Shown piece by piece: positions 20,147 through 28,270 of a stretch of 64,000 nt of DNA; within the stretch, counting starts at the first letter, position 1, and every line of letters begins with the position of its first letter. Location of the stretch: the NCBI RefSeq assembly GCF_041270065.1, contig NZ_CP065958.1, forward strand, positions 5,208,001-5,272,000, written 5' to 3'. Below the pieces are notes generated by a model that saw only the letters and a program-made list of their open reading frames with translations, was not told the DNA's origin and ran no database searches. A program made the translations under genes and the position numbers. The DNA comes from Streptomyces fradiae (GTDB lineage: Bacteria; Actinomycetota; Actinomycetes; Streptomycetales; Streptomycetaceae).

Positions 20147-20508
20147 CCGGATCCGACCTCTCCTCGGGCGCCCGATACGCCTGGTACGCGGTGCTTCTGG
20201 TGCTCGGCGTACTCGTCGGTACCGCCGGCTCCCTCGTCCAAGCCGCCTGGTTCCCGGCCGGTTTGCTGCTCGCCCTGCTCGCCTCCGGAGCCGTCTTCTA
20301 CGGCGCCCGGCGCGCCACCGGCAACCAGCTCGGCGTCGCCGCGGCCGGCGCCGGCTGGCTCGTCGCCATCATCCTGCTGAGCTTCGGACGCCCGGAAGGT
20401 GACGGTCTGTTCGGCGGCGGCATCGGCGAGATGGTCTTCCTGCTCGGCGGCATGGCGGTCGCTGTGATGTGCGCCACGATGACCCGCATGGCCCGACCGG
20501 GCGCGTGA
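20143..20508 (+). CDS. DUF6113 family membrane protein
   Basis: A 121-residue protein with four predicted membrane helices. It has a short GA/GR loop between helices two and three ([12 protein letters not shown]) and a Gly-rich loop ([10 protein letters not shown]). It starts with ATG overlapping the mshB stop (ATGA), so it is translated from the mshB message. I associate this family with mshB in streptomycetes, but no biochemical role is known to me. The open frame extends far upstream through mshB, but that part is out of frame with real coding. Confidence 0.85.
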   Translation: MTGSDLSSGARYAWYAVLLVLGVLVGTAGSLVQAAWFPAGLLLALLASGAVFYGARRATGNQLGVAAAGAGWLVAIILLSFGRPEGDGLFGGGIGEMVFLLGGMAVAVMCATMTRMARPGA

Positions 20509-20682
20509 ACAGGCCGACTTGACGCGAGAGTGTCTTGACTTCGGCCGGATTGCCCGTGGCGGATCCACGCCGGGTCGGGTGCGGATCGGCGGCGGCCAGT
20601 ATGGTGGTGCGCGCCGTCGACCGCCCGGATCACCACGAGCATCAGCAAGAGCGGGCGGCGGAGCCAACCGGGAGATCCTGCT

Positions 20683-22756
20683 TTGAGTCGTGAAACTGGT
20701 CGAGAGACTGACAGTTCGTCCTCCGGCGCCCAGGGGCGCGGCGGGGCCGCGTACCCCTCGGGCACCCCGCCGTACGGTCTGCGCGGCGATCAGGAGGCTG
20801 CCCCGGAGAACGGCGCCGCCGCCGGGCCGCCCGAGGAGCCCAAGACCGAGACCACGCTGACCACCCGGATCCGGATCAACATCCCGGGTTCGCGGCCGAT
20901 CCCGCCCGTGGTGGTCCGCAAGCCGGTCGGTGACGCGGACCGCGCCGCCGGCGCGGCCGAGACCCCGGCGGAGGAGCAGCGGGCCGCCGAGCCGCCGCTG
21001 CCCACCCGGCCGGCCCCGGCGCGCCAGGCACCCGCCCCGGCCACCCGCGCCCGTGCGCGAGCCGGAGGCCGCGGCCCCGGCCGAGCCGGGCGCCGGTGGT
21101 GCCGGCGAGGAGCGGCCGACCAGCAGCTGGTTCGCGCCGCGCAAGCCGTCCGCGGCCAAGGCCCCCGAGCCGCCGGCCCCGCAGCAGCCCGCCGCCCCCG
21201 CCCCGCAGGCCCCGGCCCCGTCGGCGCCCGCCCCGGCCGCCCCCGGCTTCGCGGGCTCCGCAGGCGACGGCGTCCCGTCCGTGGGCAGCACCACCCAGAG
21301 CATGCCGGTGGTCACCCCGCTCACCGGCGGCCCGGCACCCACGCCGGCGGGCGGCACCCCGCGCTACGACGGTCCCGTCCCCGGTGACCCCTACTACGGC
21401 AACGGCAACCCGCTCTACGACAACGGCCCCGGCCACACCCCGGCCGGCGGCACGCCCGTCGTCGACGCCGCCGCGCCCCCGGCCGGGCCGACCACCGGCC
21501 CGGTCACCGGCAGCAGCCCGGTCGCCGGCCCCGACCAGCGCCGGGGCGCCGCGCCGCGCCGGCCCATGGCGCCGCGGATGTCCGACGACACCGCGATCCT
21601 CACCCCGCAGCCCCCCGCGCCGGTGCCGCCGGGCGCCGATCCGGGCCACGGTCATGTCTCGGGCTCGACGCTCACCAGCGGCATGCCGGTGGTCCCGCCG
21701 GCCGGGCCCGACCTGACCCCGCGCATCCCCGAGCGCGCCGAGCCGGCCGCCGCCGCGCCCCGGAGCGCCGCCAAGCCCGCGCCGAAGCCCGCCCCCGCCC
21801 CGGCCAAGAAGGGCCGCTCCAAGCTGGTCCTCGTCGGCGTCGGCGTGGTCGGCCTGGCCGGCGTCGCCTACGGCGCGGGCCTGCTCCTCAACCACTCCGA
21901 CGTCCCCAAGGGCACGACGGTCCTCGGCGTCGACATCGGCGGCGGTACGAAGGAGGAGGCCGTCGCCAAGCTGGAGGCGGCCCTCGGCAAGCGCGCCCAC
22001 GCCCCGCTGCAGCTCAACATCGGCGGCGCCAAGGCCGAAATCGCCCCGGACAAGGCGGGCCTCGCCCTGGACGCCCAGGAGACCGTCCGCGCCGCCGCGG
22101 GCAGCGACTACAACCCGGTCTCCGTCATCGGCTCCCTCTTCGGCGGTACGCGCGAGGCGAAGCCGGTCTTCCCGGTCGACGACGAGAAGCTCGCCGTCGC
22201 CCTCACCGACCTGGCCGGCACCTCCGGCTCGGTCACCGAGGGCACCATCGTCTTCGCCCCGAACAAGGTCACCGCGGTCGAGGGCAAGGCGGGCAAGGGC
22301 CTGGACATCCAGCGCTCCATGATCTCGGTCAAGGACGCCTACCGCTCCCAGGTCGAGACCGGCCGGCCCAACACCGTCGAGCTCCCCGTCGTCACCCGCC
22401 AGCCCAGCGTCACCAAGGACGAGCTGGACCGGGCGATGGAGGAGTTCGCCCAGCCCGCGATGTCCGACAAGATCACCATCAACGCCGGCACCAAGCACAT
22501 CGACTTCGGCCCCGCCCGGTCCCTCCCGAAGATCCTCTCCATGAAGGCTGTCGACGGCCGCCTGGTCGAGGTCTACAACAAGCAGGCGATCACCGAGCTC
22601 CTCGACGGCGTCTTCGACGGCATCATGATCACCAAGGCCGACGGCACCAAGCACCAGGTCAACGCCGACGACGTCGCCTTCGTGATGCGCGACGCCCTGC
22701 GCGGCAAGACCAAGGCCGAGCGCACGAAGACGATCGACCTGAGCGGCGAGGGCTGA
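20683..22756 (+). CDS. Membrane-anchored peptidoglycan-binding-like protein with an apparent frameshift
   Basis: The N-terminus is coded in one frame from a TTG at 20683 (SRETGRETDSSSSG ..., with RIRINIPGSRPIPPVVVRKP). Coding then switches by one base near 21040-21060 into the frame that continues with APVREPEAAAPAEP and TSSWFAPRKP to the stop at 22756. I recall homologues with both halves in one chain. The joined protein would have a long Pro/Ala-rich cytoplasmic region, one membrane helix (KLVLVGVGVVGLAGVAYGAG) and a C-terminal extracellular part. That part contains two repeats resembling the PG_binding_4 domain found before VanW (GVDIGGGTKEEAVAKLEAAL). Either a sequencing error in the GC-rich linker or a real mutation explains the shift. 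Confidence 0.7.
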
Positions 22757-22787
22757 CGGGCCCGACGTCCCCCGGTCTCTCGTCCGA

Positions 22788-22819
22788 GGAGCCCCACCTG
22801 CGCCCACAGGTGGGGCTCC
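22788..22819 (+). terminator. Terminator between convergent genes
   Basis: A perfect 13-bp stem (GGAGCCCCACCTG 22788-22800 with 22807-22819) and a 6-nt loop lie 31 bp after the stop at 22756 and 64 bp from the convergent stop at 22884. Confidence 0.75.
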
Positions 22820-22883
22820 GAGGCTTCTGCAAGGGCCTTCGGCCGGTGGGGCTCGTGCGGTGGATCCGCACCCGGCCCGCCGC

Positions 22884-23717
22884 CTAGTTCAGCAGCGCGC
22901 GTGCCGCCTTCGCGCGGCGGCGGATGGTTTCCGCGGCGCTCGGTTCGACGGCGTCCATGATGGTCGCGTAGGCCTCCATCTCCGCCGCTCCCGTCAGGAA
23001 GTCGCCGCGCTGCACGAGGAGCTCCGCGCGCTCGTAGCGGAGGCGGGCCGGGTGGGAGGGGAGGAGCAGGGAGAGTTCGACGGCCCAGAGGGCGACGTCG
23101 GAGCGTTCGGGGCGGGGGGAGGCCCAGGCGCGGATGTTGTTGAGGACGCGCAGCACGATGGCCGGCGGGGTCGCGGGGCGCAGCATCGAGGGGTCGAGGG
23201 CCTCGCCGGTGGCGCTCGTGACGATGAGCTCGGCGTCGGTGCCGGTCATCGCGCGGCCGCCGGCGAAGGGGTCGGCGAGGTGCAGCTCCGCGGGGTCGCC
23301 GAAGCCGACCACGAAGTGGCCGGGCAGCCCGAGGCCGTACACCGGCGCTCCGGCCCGGCGGGCCACCTCCAGCCACACCACGGACAGCAGGATGGGCAGG
23401 CCCCGCCGGGTCCGCAGCACCTCGTGGAGCAGCGAGGACTCCAGCCGCTGGTAGTCCGCGGGCACGCCCTGGAAGCCCTCGCGGCGCCCGAGCAGCTCGG
23501 CGAGCGCCGCGACCCACGCGTCGGCGCCGCGGGTCCCGTACGGGACGAGCCCGGCGAGCCGGTCGAGTTCGATCTCGGCCTCGTCGAGGTCGGCCTCGGT
23601 GACGTCCGGATCGGCGACGGCGCACAGCAGCAGGCACAGCCGGGCGAGGTCGGGCCGCTCGGACCTGGCCTCCTCGGCGAACTCCCGCCGCCAGTCCGGC
23701 ATGCGCCCTTCGGTCAT
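22884..23717 (-). CDS. SirB1/transglutaminase-like protein with TPR-like C-terminus
   Basis: A 277-residue cytoplasmic protein. The N-terminal 100 residues are helical, followed by the SirB1 transglutaminase-like core (RRGLPILLSVVWLEVARRAG, then PGHFVVGF, then LHLADPFAGG). The C-terminal 60 residues (SLLLPSHPARLRYERAELL ... GAAEMEAYATIM) look like a TPR pair. Family members in E. coli (SirB1) have no defined reaction. The usual catalytic Cys is replaced by the S-V-V-W context here, so enzymatic activity is doubtful. Its ATG overlaps the stop of the upstream GNAT gene by ATGA. An alternative ATG lies at 23702. Confidence 0.85.
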   Translation of the reverse strand: MTEGRMPDWRREFAEEARSERPDLARLCLLLCAVADPDVTEADLDEAEIELDRLAGLVPYGTRGADAWVAALAELLGRREGFQGVPADYQRLESSLLHEVLRTRRGLPILLSVVWLEVARRAGAPVYGLGLPGHFVVGFGDPAELHLADPFAGGRAMTGTDAELIVTSATGEALDPSMLRPATPPAIVLRVLNNIRAWASPRPERSDVALWAVELSLLLPSHPARLRYERAELLVQRGDFLTGAAEMEAYATIMDAVEPSAAETIRRRAKAARALLN

Positions 23718-24727
23718 GCGCCCGTCCATCGGTAGTGGTGGTAGTGGTGATGGGTGGTGAAGCCCATCCCGTCGTACAGCGCCCGCGCGCCGTGGTTGTC
23801 CGACTCCACCTGGAGCCAGGCCGCCGACGCGCCCTCGTCGAGGGCCTTGCGGGCGAGCGCGGTCATGACGGAGCTCGCCAGGCCCCGGCGCCGCTGCTCC
23901 GGGTCGACCTCGACCGCCATGAAGCCGGCCCAGCGGCCGTCCACGACGAGGCGCCCGATCGCCGCCGGCACGGCCCCCGCGTTGTCTTCCGTGCCCGGTA
24001 TGGACGCGAACCACACACTCGGCCCGCCGCCGAGCACCTTCGTGACGTGCGGGCCCGGCTCGCCGAAGCGCTGGTAGCGGCGCAGCCAGGCCTCGTCGAA
24101 GCCGCGCCCGACCCGTACCGCCGAGATGGCGGCGTCCAGGTCGCCGATCGGGGCGAGCGCCGCGATCCGCAGCTCGGCGGTGACCTCGCGGGTCCAGCCA
24201 CGCCGGTCGAGTTCCGCGCTCAGCAGCTCCTGCGTGTCCGCCGCGCCGGTCGCGGTCTGGATGTACGCGGGCAGGCCGCGGGCCGCGTACCAGTCCCGTA
24301 CCCGCTCGAGCGCGGCGTCGAGCGGGAGGCCCGGATCGCCCAGCGGCAGCACGGAGTTGGCCCGGCGGGTGAATCCGGCGGCGGCCCGCAGGGTCCACTC
24401 GCCGAGCGGCTCGCTCTCCAGCGGCGGCCAGGCGCGCGCGGCGGCGCGGGCGAGCTCGGGGAAGCCGGCCGCGGGACCCCGGCGGCGGGCCGGGGCGGCG
24501 GGGACGGTCTTGCCGGCGACGAGGGCGGATTCCGCGATCCGGACGGCCTCGCCGGTCCTGCGTGTGATCAGCAGCACACCCGCGTCCCATGATGTGAGAA
24601 CCCCGACCGCGTCGGTGAACTTCTCACCCGGGGCGGCCGACTCCGTCACGTACCGAACAGAGACGCGTTTTCCCACGTCAGCCGCCGTAATGCGGACCTC
24701 GAGCCGTCCTCCACCGGTGAATTCCAC
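23714..24727 (-). CDS. GNAT family N-acetyltransferase with an N-terminal SH3-like domain
   Basis: A cytoplasmic protein of about 337 residues. The N-terminal 60 residues form a small beta-rich domain (RLEVRITAADVGKRVSVRYV ... GVLTSWDAGVLLI) seen in related actinobacterial acetyltransferases. The C-terminal 110 residues are the GNAT fold, with acetyl-CoA loop motif DPEQRRRGLASSVM and WLQVESDNHGARALYDGMGF. The last residues are His/Tyr-rich. The substrate is unknown. GTG at 24727 is preferred over ATGs at 24787/24796 because AGGAGG (24745-24740) and a TAGTAT -10 box lie between them. It forms an operon with the SirB1-like gene. Confidence 0.85.
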   Translation of the reverse strand: MEFTGGGRLEVRITAADVGKRVSVRYVTESAAPGEKFTDAVGVLTSWDAGVLLITRRTGEAVRIAESALVAGKTVPAAPARRRGPAAGFPELARAAARAWPPLESEPLGEWTLRAAAGFTRRANSVLPLGDPGLPLDAALERVRDWYAARGLPAYIQTATGAADTQELLSAELDRRGWTREVTAELRIAALAPIGDLDAAISAVRVGRGFDEAWLRRYQRFGEPGPHVTKVLGGGPSVWFASIPGTEDNAGAVPAAIGRLVVDGRWAGFMAVEVDPEQRRRGLASSVMTALARKALDEGASAAWLQVESDNHGARALYDGMGFTTHHHYHHYRWTGA

Positions 24728-24770
24728 AGCTTCTGCGCCCCTCCTGTTCGGATCGTCCCCAAGAACGGAG

Positions 24771-24776
24771 ATACTA
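24771..24776 (-). promoter_or_regulatory. -10 box TAGTAT of the GNAT operon
   Basis: On the minus strand TAGTAT (24776-24771) matches the Streptomyces housekeeping -10 consensus and would start a transcript about 37 nt before the GTG at 24727. This supports the shorter protein. Confidence 0.45.
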
Positions 24777-24839
24777 GGGGCGGGCATCGACGACACCGCG
24801 CTCCCGCGCAGACCAGCCCTATCGAGGAGGAACGACAGC

Positions 24840-25160
24840 GTGACCTACGTCATCGCGCAGCCTTGTGTCGACGTCAAGGACAAGGCGTGCATCGAGGAGT
24901 GCCCCGTCGACTGCATCTACGAGGGCCAGCGGTCCTTGTACATCCACCCGGACGAGTGCGTCGACTGTGGGGCCTGTGAGCCGGTGTGTCCGGTAGAGGC
25001 GATCTTCTACGAGGACGACACCCCGGAGGAGTGGAAGGACTACTACAAGGCGAACGTCGAGTTCTTCGACGAGCTCGGCTCGCCCGGTGGCGCCTCCAAG
25101 CTCGGCCTGATCGAGCGCGACCACCCCTTCATCGCCGCCCTGCCTCCGCAGAACGGCTGA
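24840..25160 (+). CDS. fdxA: 7Fe ferredoxin (one 3Fe-4S and one 4Fe-4S cluster)
   Basis: A 106-residue FdxA-type ferredoxin, a small cytoplasmic electron carrier. The cysteine pattern reads CVDVKDKACIEECPVDC, then CVDCGACEPVCP. The spacing in the first motif is the 7Fe type, the second motif is a full 4Fe-4S set. The tail YKANVEFFDELGSPGGASKLG is the conserved FdxA C-terminus. The GTG start follows GAGGAGGAA by six bases. It stands upstream of dapC, as in many actinobacteria, with a terminator between. Confidence 0.95.
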   Translation: MTYVIAQPCVDVKDKACIEECPVDCIYEGQRSLYIHPDECVDCGACEPVCPVEAIFYEDDTPEEWKDYYKANVEFFDELGSPGGASKLGLIERDHPFIAALPPQNG

Positions 25161-25189
25161 TCGGACGATCACCACTGATCCACCACCCT

Positions 25190-25226
25190 CGGTCCCGTAC
25201 GGCGTCGCCGCCGCTGTACGGGACCG
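25190..25226 (+). terminator. Terminator after the ferredoxin gene
   Basis: An 11-bp stem (25190-25200 with 25216-25226) is followed by TTGTGTT. It sits 30 bp after the ferredoxin stop and just before dapC. Confidence 0.6.
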
Positions 25227-25263
25227 TTGTGTTCTCCGTACGTACGAGGAAGTGAGCCCCACC

Positions 25264-26364
25264 GTGAGCGCCCCCGTCTCTTCGCGCCTGCCCGTCTTCC
25301 CCTGGGACAAGCTGGAGCCCTACAAGGCGACCGCCGCCGCCCACCCGGACGGCATCGTGGACCTGTCCGTGGGCACCCCGGTCGACCCGGTCCCCGCGCT
25401 GATCCAGGAGGCCCTGGTGGCGGCGGCGGACTCGCCGGGCTATCCCACGGTGTGGGGCACGGCCGCGCTGCGCGACGCGATCAGCGGCTGGTGCGAGCGG
25501 CGCCTGGGCGCGGTCGGCTTCGCCCACGAGAACGTGCTGCCGGTGGTCGGCTCCAAGGAGCTGGTGGCCTGGCTGCCGACCCAGCTGGGGCTCGGGGCGG
25601 GTGACGTCGTGGCGTACCCGCGGCTCGCCTACCCGACGTACGAGGTGGGCGCGCGGCTGTGCGGCGCGACCCCCGTCGTCTACGACGACCCGACGGTGGA
25701 CCTGGACCCGGCCGGTCTGAAGCTGCTGTGGCTCAACTCCCCGTCCAATCCGACCGGCAAGGTGCTCGGCAAGGACGAGCTGGCCCGGATCGTGGCGTGG
25801 GCGCGCGAGCACGGCGTGCTCGTCTTCTCCGACGAGTGCTACCTGGAGCTGGGCTGGGAGGCCGAGCCGGTCTCCGTCCTGCACCCGGACGTCTGCGGTG
25901 GCTCGTACGAGGGGATCGTCGCCGTCCACTCGCTGTCCAAGCGCTCCAACCTGGCGGGCTACCGCGCGGCGTTCGTCGCCGGCGACGCGGCGGTCCTCGG
26001 CGAGCTGCTGCAGATCCGCAAGCACGGCGGCATGATGACCGCCGCGCCGGTGCAGGCCGCGACGGTGGCCGCGCTCGGCGACGACGCGCACGTGGCGGAG
26101 CAGCGCGAGCGGTACGCGGCGCGGCGCGCGGCGCTGCGGACGGCCCTGGAGGCGCACGGCTTCCGGGTCGAGCACAGCGAGGCCAGCCTGTACCTGTGGG
26201 TGACGCGGGACGAGCCGTGCTGGGAGACGGTGGCGTACCTGGCGGAGAAGGGCATCCTGGTGGCGCCCGGCGACTTCTACGGCGAGGCCGGGGAGCGGTT
26301 CGTGCGGGTGGCGTTCACGGCGACCGACGAGCGGGTCGAGGCGGCCGTGAAGCGGCTGGGCTGA
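25264..26364 (+). CDS. dapC: Succinyldiaminopimelate transaminase DapC
   Basis: PLP-dependent class I/II aminotransferase acting in the succinylase branch of lysine and meso-diaminopimelate synthesis. It has 366 residues. The PLP Schiff-base Lys is in SLSKRSNLAGYR, the Asn-rich motif is LWLNSPSNPTGK, and FSDECYLELGW holds the Asp that contacts the pyridine N. The N-terminus SSRLPVFPWDKLEPYKA is characteristic of actinobacterial DapC. GTG at 25252 is an alternative start, too close to GAGGA. DapE, two steps later in the pathway, is encoded nearby at 28268, which supports the assignment. Confidence 0.93.
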   Translation: MSAPVSSRLPVFPWDKLEPYKATAAAHPDGIVDLSVGTPVDPVPALIQEALVAAADSPGYPTVWGTAALRDAISGWCERRLGAVGFAHENVLPVVGSKELVAWLPTQLGLGAGDVVAYPRLAYPTYEVGARLCGATPVVYDDPTVDLDPAGLKLLWLNSPSNPTGKVLGKDELARIVAWAREHGVLVFSDECYLELGWEAEPVSVLHPDVCGGSYEGIVAVHSLSKRSNLAGYRAAFVAGDAAVLGELLQIRKHGGMMTAAPVQAATVAALGDDAHVAEQRERYAARRAALRTALEAHGFRVEHSEASLYLWVTRDEPCWETVAYLAEKGILVAPGDFYGEAGERFVRVAFTATDERVEAAVKRLG

Positions 26365-26381
26365 CGGCGCCGAAAGCGTGG

Positions 26382-26418
26382 CGAAGGCCCCGGAGAGCAG
26401 TGCTCTCCGGGGCCTTCG
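26382..26418 (+). terminator. Strong terminator between dapC and the convergent secreted-protein gene
   Basis: A perfect 17-bp stem (26382-26398 with 26402-26418) and 3-nt loop. It serves both converging genes. Confidence 0.85.
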
Positions 26419-26450
26419 GGTGTGCGGCGACGGTGCGCCCGTGGCCGGGG

Positions 26451-26825
26451 TCAGCCGCCGATCGGCAGGCCGCCCATCAGCTGGCCGGTGGGCAGGCCGC
26501 CGAGCGCGCCGCCCGTCGGGGCCTCGGCCTTCTCGGTGACGGCGCCCGTGGTCTGGCCGACGGTGTCGGTCGCCTGGCCGGTGGCGCCGGTGACCTTCTG
26601 CGCGGCGGGCACCTTGTTCGCGACGCCGGTCGCGGTCTCGGTCGCGGTGCCGAGGGCGCCCTCGGCACCGGCCTTGTCCAGGGAGGTCAGACCCGTCAGC
26701 GCGCCGGCCGGCGCGAGCGACGGTTCCGCGGCGCTCGCGGTGCCGGCCGCCGCGACCACGGGGGCTGCTCCGGCCGCGACGATCAGGGCGGCGCGGGCGA
26801 TCCGACGGGTCAGGGGGAGGGACAT
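26451..26825 (-). CDS. Small secreted protein, Ala/Gly/Thr-rich
   Basis: A 124-residue protein with a classical Sec signal peptide (RR, then IARAALIVAAGAAPVVAAAG, and the cleavage site ASA-AE near residue 33). The mature part is low complexity, rich in Ala, Thr, Gly and Val with repeated KVTGATGQATDTVGQTTG-like turns, and ends GGLPIGG. No known domain is visible. The start is backed by AAGGAG five bases upstream. The mature sequence resembles secreted structural or ATP-independent surface proteins of Streptomyces, but nothing specific can be said. Confidence 0.75.
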   Translation of the reverse strand: MSLPLTRRIARAALIVAAGAAPVVAAAGTASAAEPSLAPAGALTGLTSLDKAGAEGALGTATETATGVANKVPAAQKVTGATGQATDTVGQTTGAVTEKAEAPTGGALGGLPTGQLMGGLPIGG

Positions 26826-27299
26826 GGTGCTCCTTCGACGAGAGGACGTGTACGCGGTGACAACCGGCCCCGGGGCGGGGGAGGTTGCGGACGCCGAAGG
26901 TAAAGACTGGGTAATGCGTACGATTGTCGGGCGGGGAGGAAACCGGACGAAGGTGGCCGGACGGACGTAGCTGCTGAACCGTCACTCCCCTTGCACCGCA
27001 AGGATCTTGCAGAGGCGGGGTGGGGGTCGGGGGCGGCTCGCTCAAGCACTCGGCGCCGCGCCGACCGCATGACACGTCCGGGGGACCGGTCGTACGGGCG
27101 AGCGATGGGGGAGCAGGTGCGGTGCGGGGTGTCGGGTGCCCGCTTCCTTCCGAGCGGCCGGCGTGCCGGTAGCGGGCTTGCCGGGAGGCACCGGCAGACC
27201 GCGCCCGTGGCGTGGCCCGGGGCGCCTGCCAGGCGTCGGCCGACGGGCCCTGCGCCGGACCGGGGCCCGGCGTCAGCGGCCCCGGCTGCCTTCGGCGGG
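26826..27299. other. Intergenic region with no recognisable gene
   Basis: This 474-bp stretch lies upstream of the small secreted-protein gene and downstream of the lysozyme-like gene, both on the minus strand. It includes a relatively AT-rich patch (about 26895-26935) that may hold the minus-strand promoter; TTACC occurs twice there on that strand. No tRNA, terminator with a T-run or credible coding frame was seen. Confidence 0.5.
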
Positions 27300-28229
27300 T
27301 CAGCGGGCCAGGCGGAGCCGGACCGTCGAGCCGTCCGTGGAGCGGGAGCCGGCCGGGGTCCAGTCGCCCGAGGCGTCGTCCGCGATCCAGGTGCGGTCGC
27401 CGTAGGAGACCTCCGCGATGCGGAGGTCGTCGGCGCGGGCGACCGCCCACTGGGCGAGTTCCCAGCCGCGCTGGTCGCGCTGGGCGCCGGTGGGGCGGAC
27501 CGGGACGGAGAGCTCCACGGCCGGCGGGACGGCCGCGGCTGCACCCGCGGCGCCGGCGCCCGCAGTGACGCCCTTGGGGGCGGTCTCCTCGCCGAAGGCG
27601 CGAATCAGCTCGGCGCGGACCCGGGAGGGATCGCCGGGGCGGCCCTCCTGGACGTCCGCCGTGCAGGCGAGCGCGGCCGGGGCGCGGCCGGTGAGGGCCG
27701 CCGAGAGGAGCGTGGCGTCCGGCTCGTGCTTCGCGTACGCCTGCGGGAAACCGCTGCGCTGCACCTTCTGCGCCGCCACCGTCAGCGGCAGCCGCGAATA
27801 GCCCGGAACCTTCTCCAGACCTTCGTAGAACTTCCCCGACGAGTACACGGGGTCGAGGATCTGCTCCGGCGTGCCCCAGCCCATCGACGGGCGCTGCTGG
27901 AACAGCCCGAGCGAGTCGCGGTCGCCGTGCTCGATGTTCCGCAGCCCCGATTCCTGCAGCGCGGTCGCGAGCGCGATCGTGACCGCGCGCTCCGGGAGCC
28001 CCCGGCCGGTGCCCACGGCCGCGATCGTCGCGGCGTTCGACGCCTGCTCCGGGGTGAATTCGTACCGGTTCGACCCGCTTCCGATGGTGCACCGGGGCGC
28101 ACCCTTGCTGCCCGTGACGTAGTGCACCGTCACGTACGCGACCAGGCCGAGGAGCACGGCGAGGCCCGCCGTGAACCGGACGGCGCGGCCGTGGCGGGCG
28201 GGACGGGAGGGGCGGGTGGGCTCGGACAC
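27300..28229 (-). CDS. Membrane-anchored lysozyme/transglycosylase-like protein
   Basis: A 309-residue protein with one N-terminal membrane helix (FTAGLAVLLGLVAYVTVHYV) and an extracellular domain. The core motif ALATALQESGLRNI, followed by GDRDSLGLFQQRPSMGWGTPEQI, is the lysozyme-like fold found at the N-terminus of secreted peptidoglycan hydrolases of actinobacterial conjugative elements. The Glu in QESG is the expected acid catalyst. The C-terminal half is linker plus a small beta-rich domain (ELAQWAVARADDLRIAEVSYGDRTW), likely cell-wall binding. A GTG at 28238 is an alternative start. The gene is divergent from dapE with only 38 bp between start codons. Confidence 0.8.
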   Translation of the reverse strand: MSEPTRPSRPARHGRAVRFTAGLAVLLGLVAYVTVHYVTGSKGAPRCTIGSGSNRYEFTPEQASNAATIAAVGTGRGLPERAVTIALATALQESGLRNIEHGDRDSLGLFQQRPSMGWGTPEQILDPVYSSGKFYEGLEKVPGYSRLPLTVAAQKVQRSGFPQAYAKHEPDATLLSAALTGRAPAALACTADVQEGRPGDPSRVRAELIRAFGEETAPKGVTAGAGAAGAAAAVPPAVELSVPVRPTGAQRDQRGWELAQWAVARADDLRIAEVSYGDRTWIADDASGDWTPAGSRSTDGSTVRLRLAR

Positions 28230-28242
28230 GCGCCCCACCGTA
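28227..28242 (-). promoter_or_regulatory. -10 box for leaderless lysozyme-like gene
   Basis: On the minus strand TACGGT (28242-28237), seven bases, then GTG at 28229. It decides the start and lies 13 bp from the divergent dapE -10 box. Confidence 0.45.
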
Positions 28243-28255
28243 CTGGAGGCCGCGT

Positions 28256-28270
28256 TAGGGTCGACACATG
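28256..28270 (+). promoter_or_regulatory. -10 box for leaderless dapE transcript
   Basis: TAGGGT (28256-28261), six bases, then ATG at 28268, the same arrangement as for mshB. The nearest GGAGG is 18 bases away and unsuitable. Confidence 0.55.

Noticed and set aside
20930..21040. Independent start at 20930 for the downstream frame of the frameshifted gene
   Set aside because: The segment between 20930 and 21040 in that frame is Arg/Pro noise, while the other frame holds conserved-looking sequence; a frameshift fits better.
26826..27299. Hidden gene or tRNA in the intergenic region
   Set aside because: No frame has a ribosome site with coherent sequence, and no cloverleaf arms or T-loop consensus are seen.
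25129..28092. Very long minus-strand open frame across dapC and neighbours
   Set aside because: It is Arg/Pro/Gly-rich, overlaps well-supported genes on both strands and shows no domain; an artefact of GC content.
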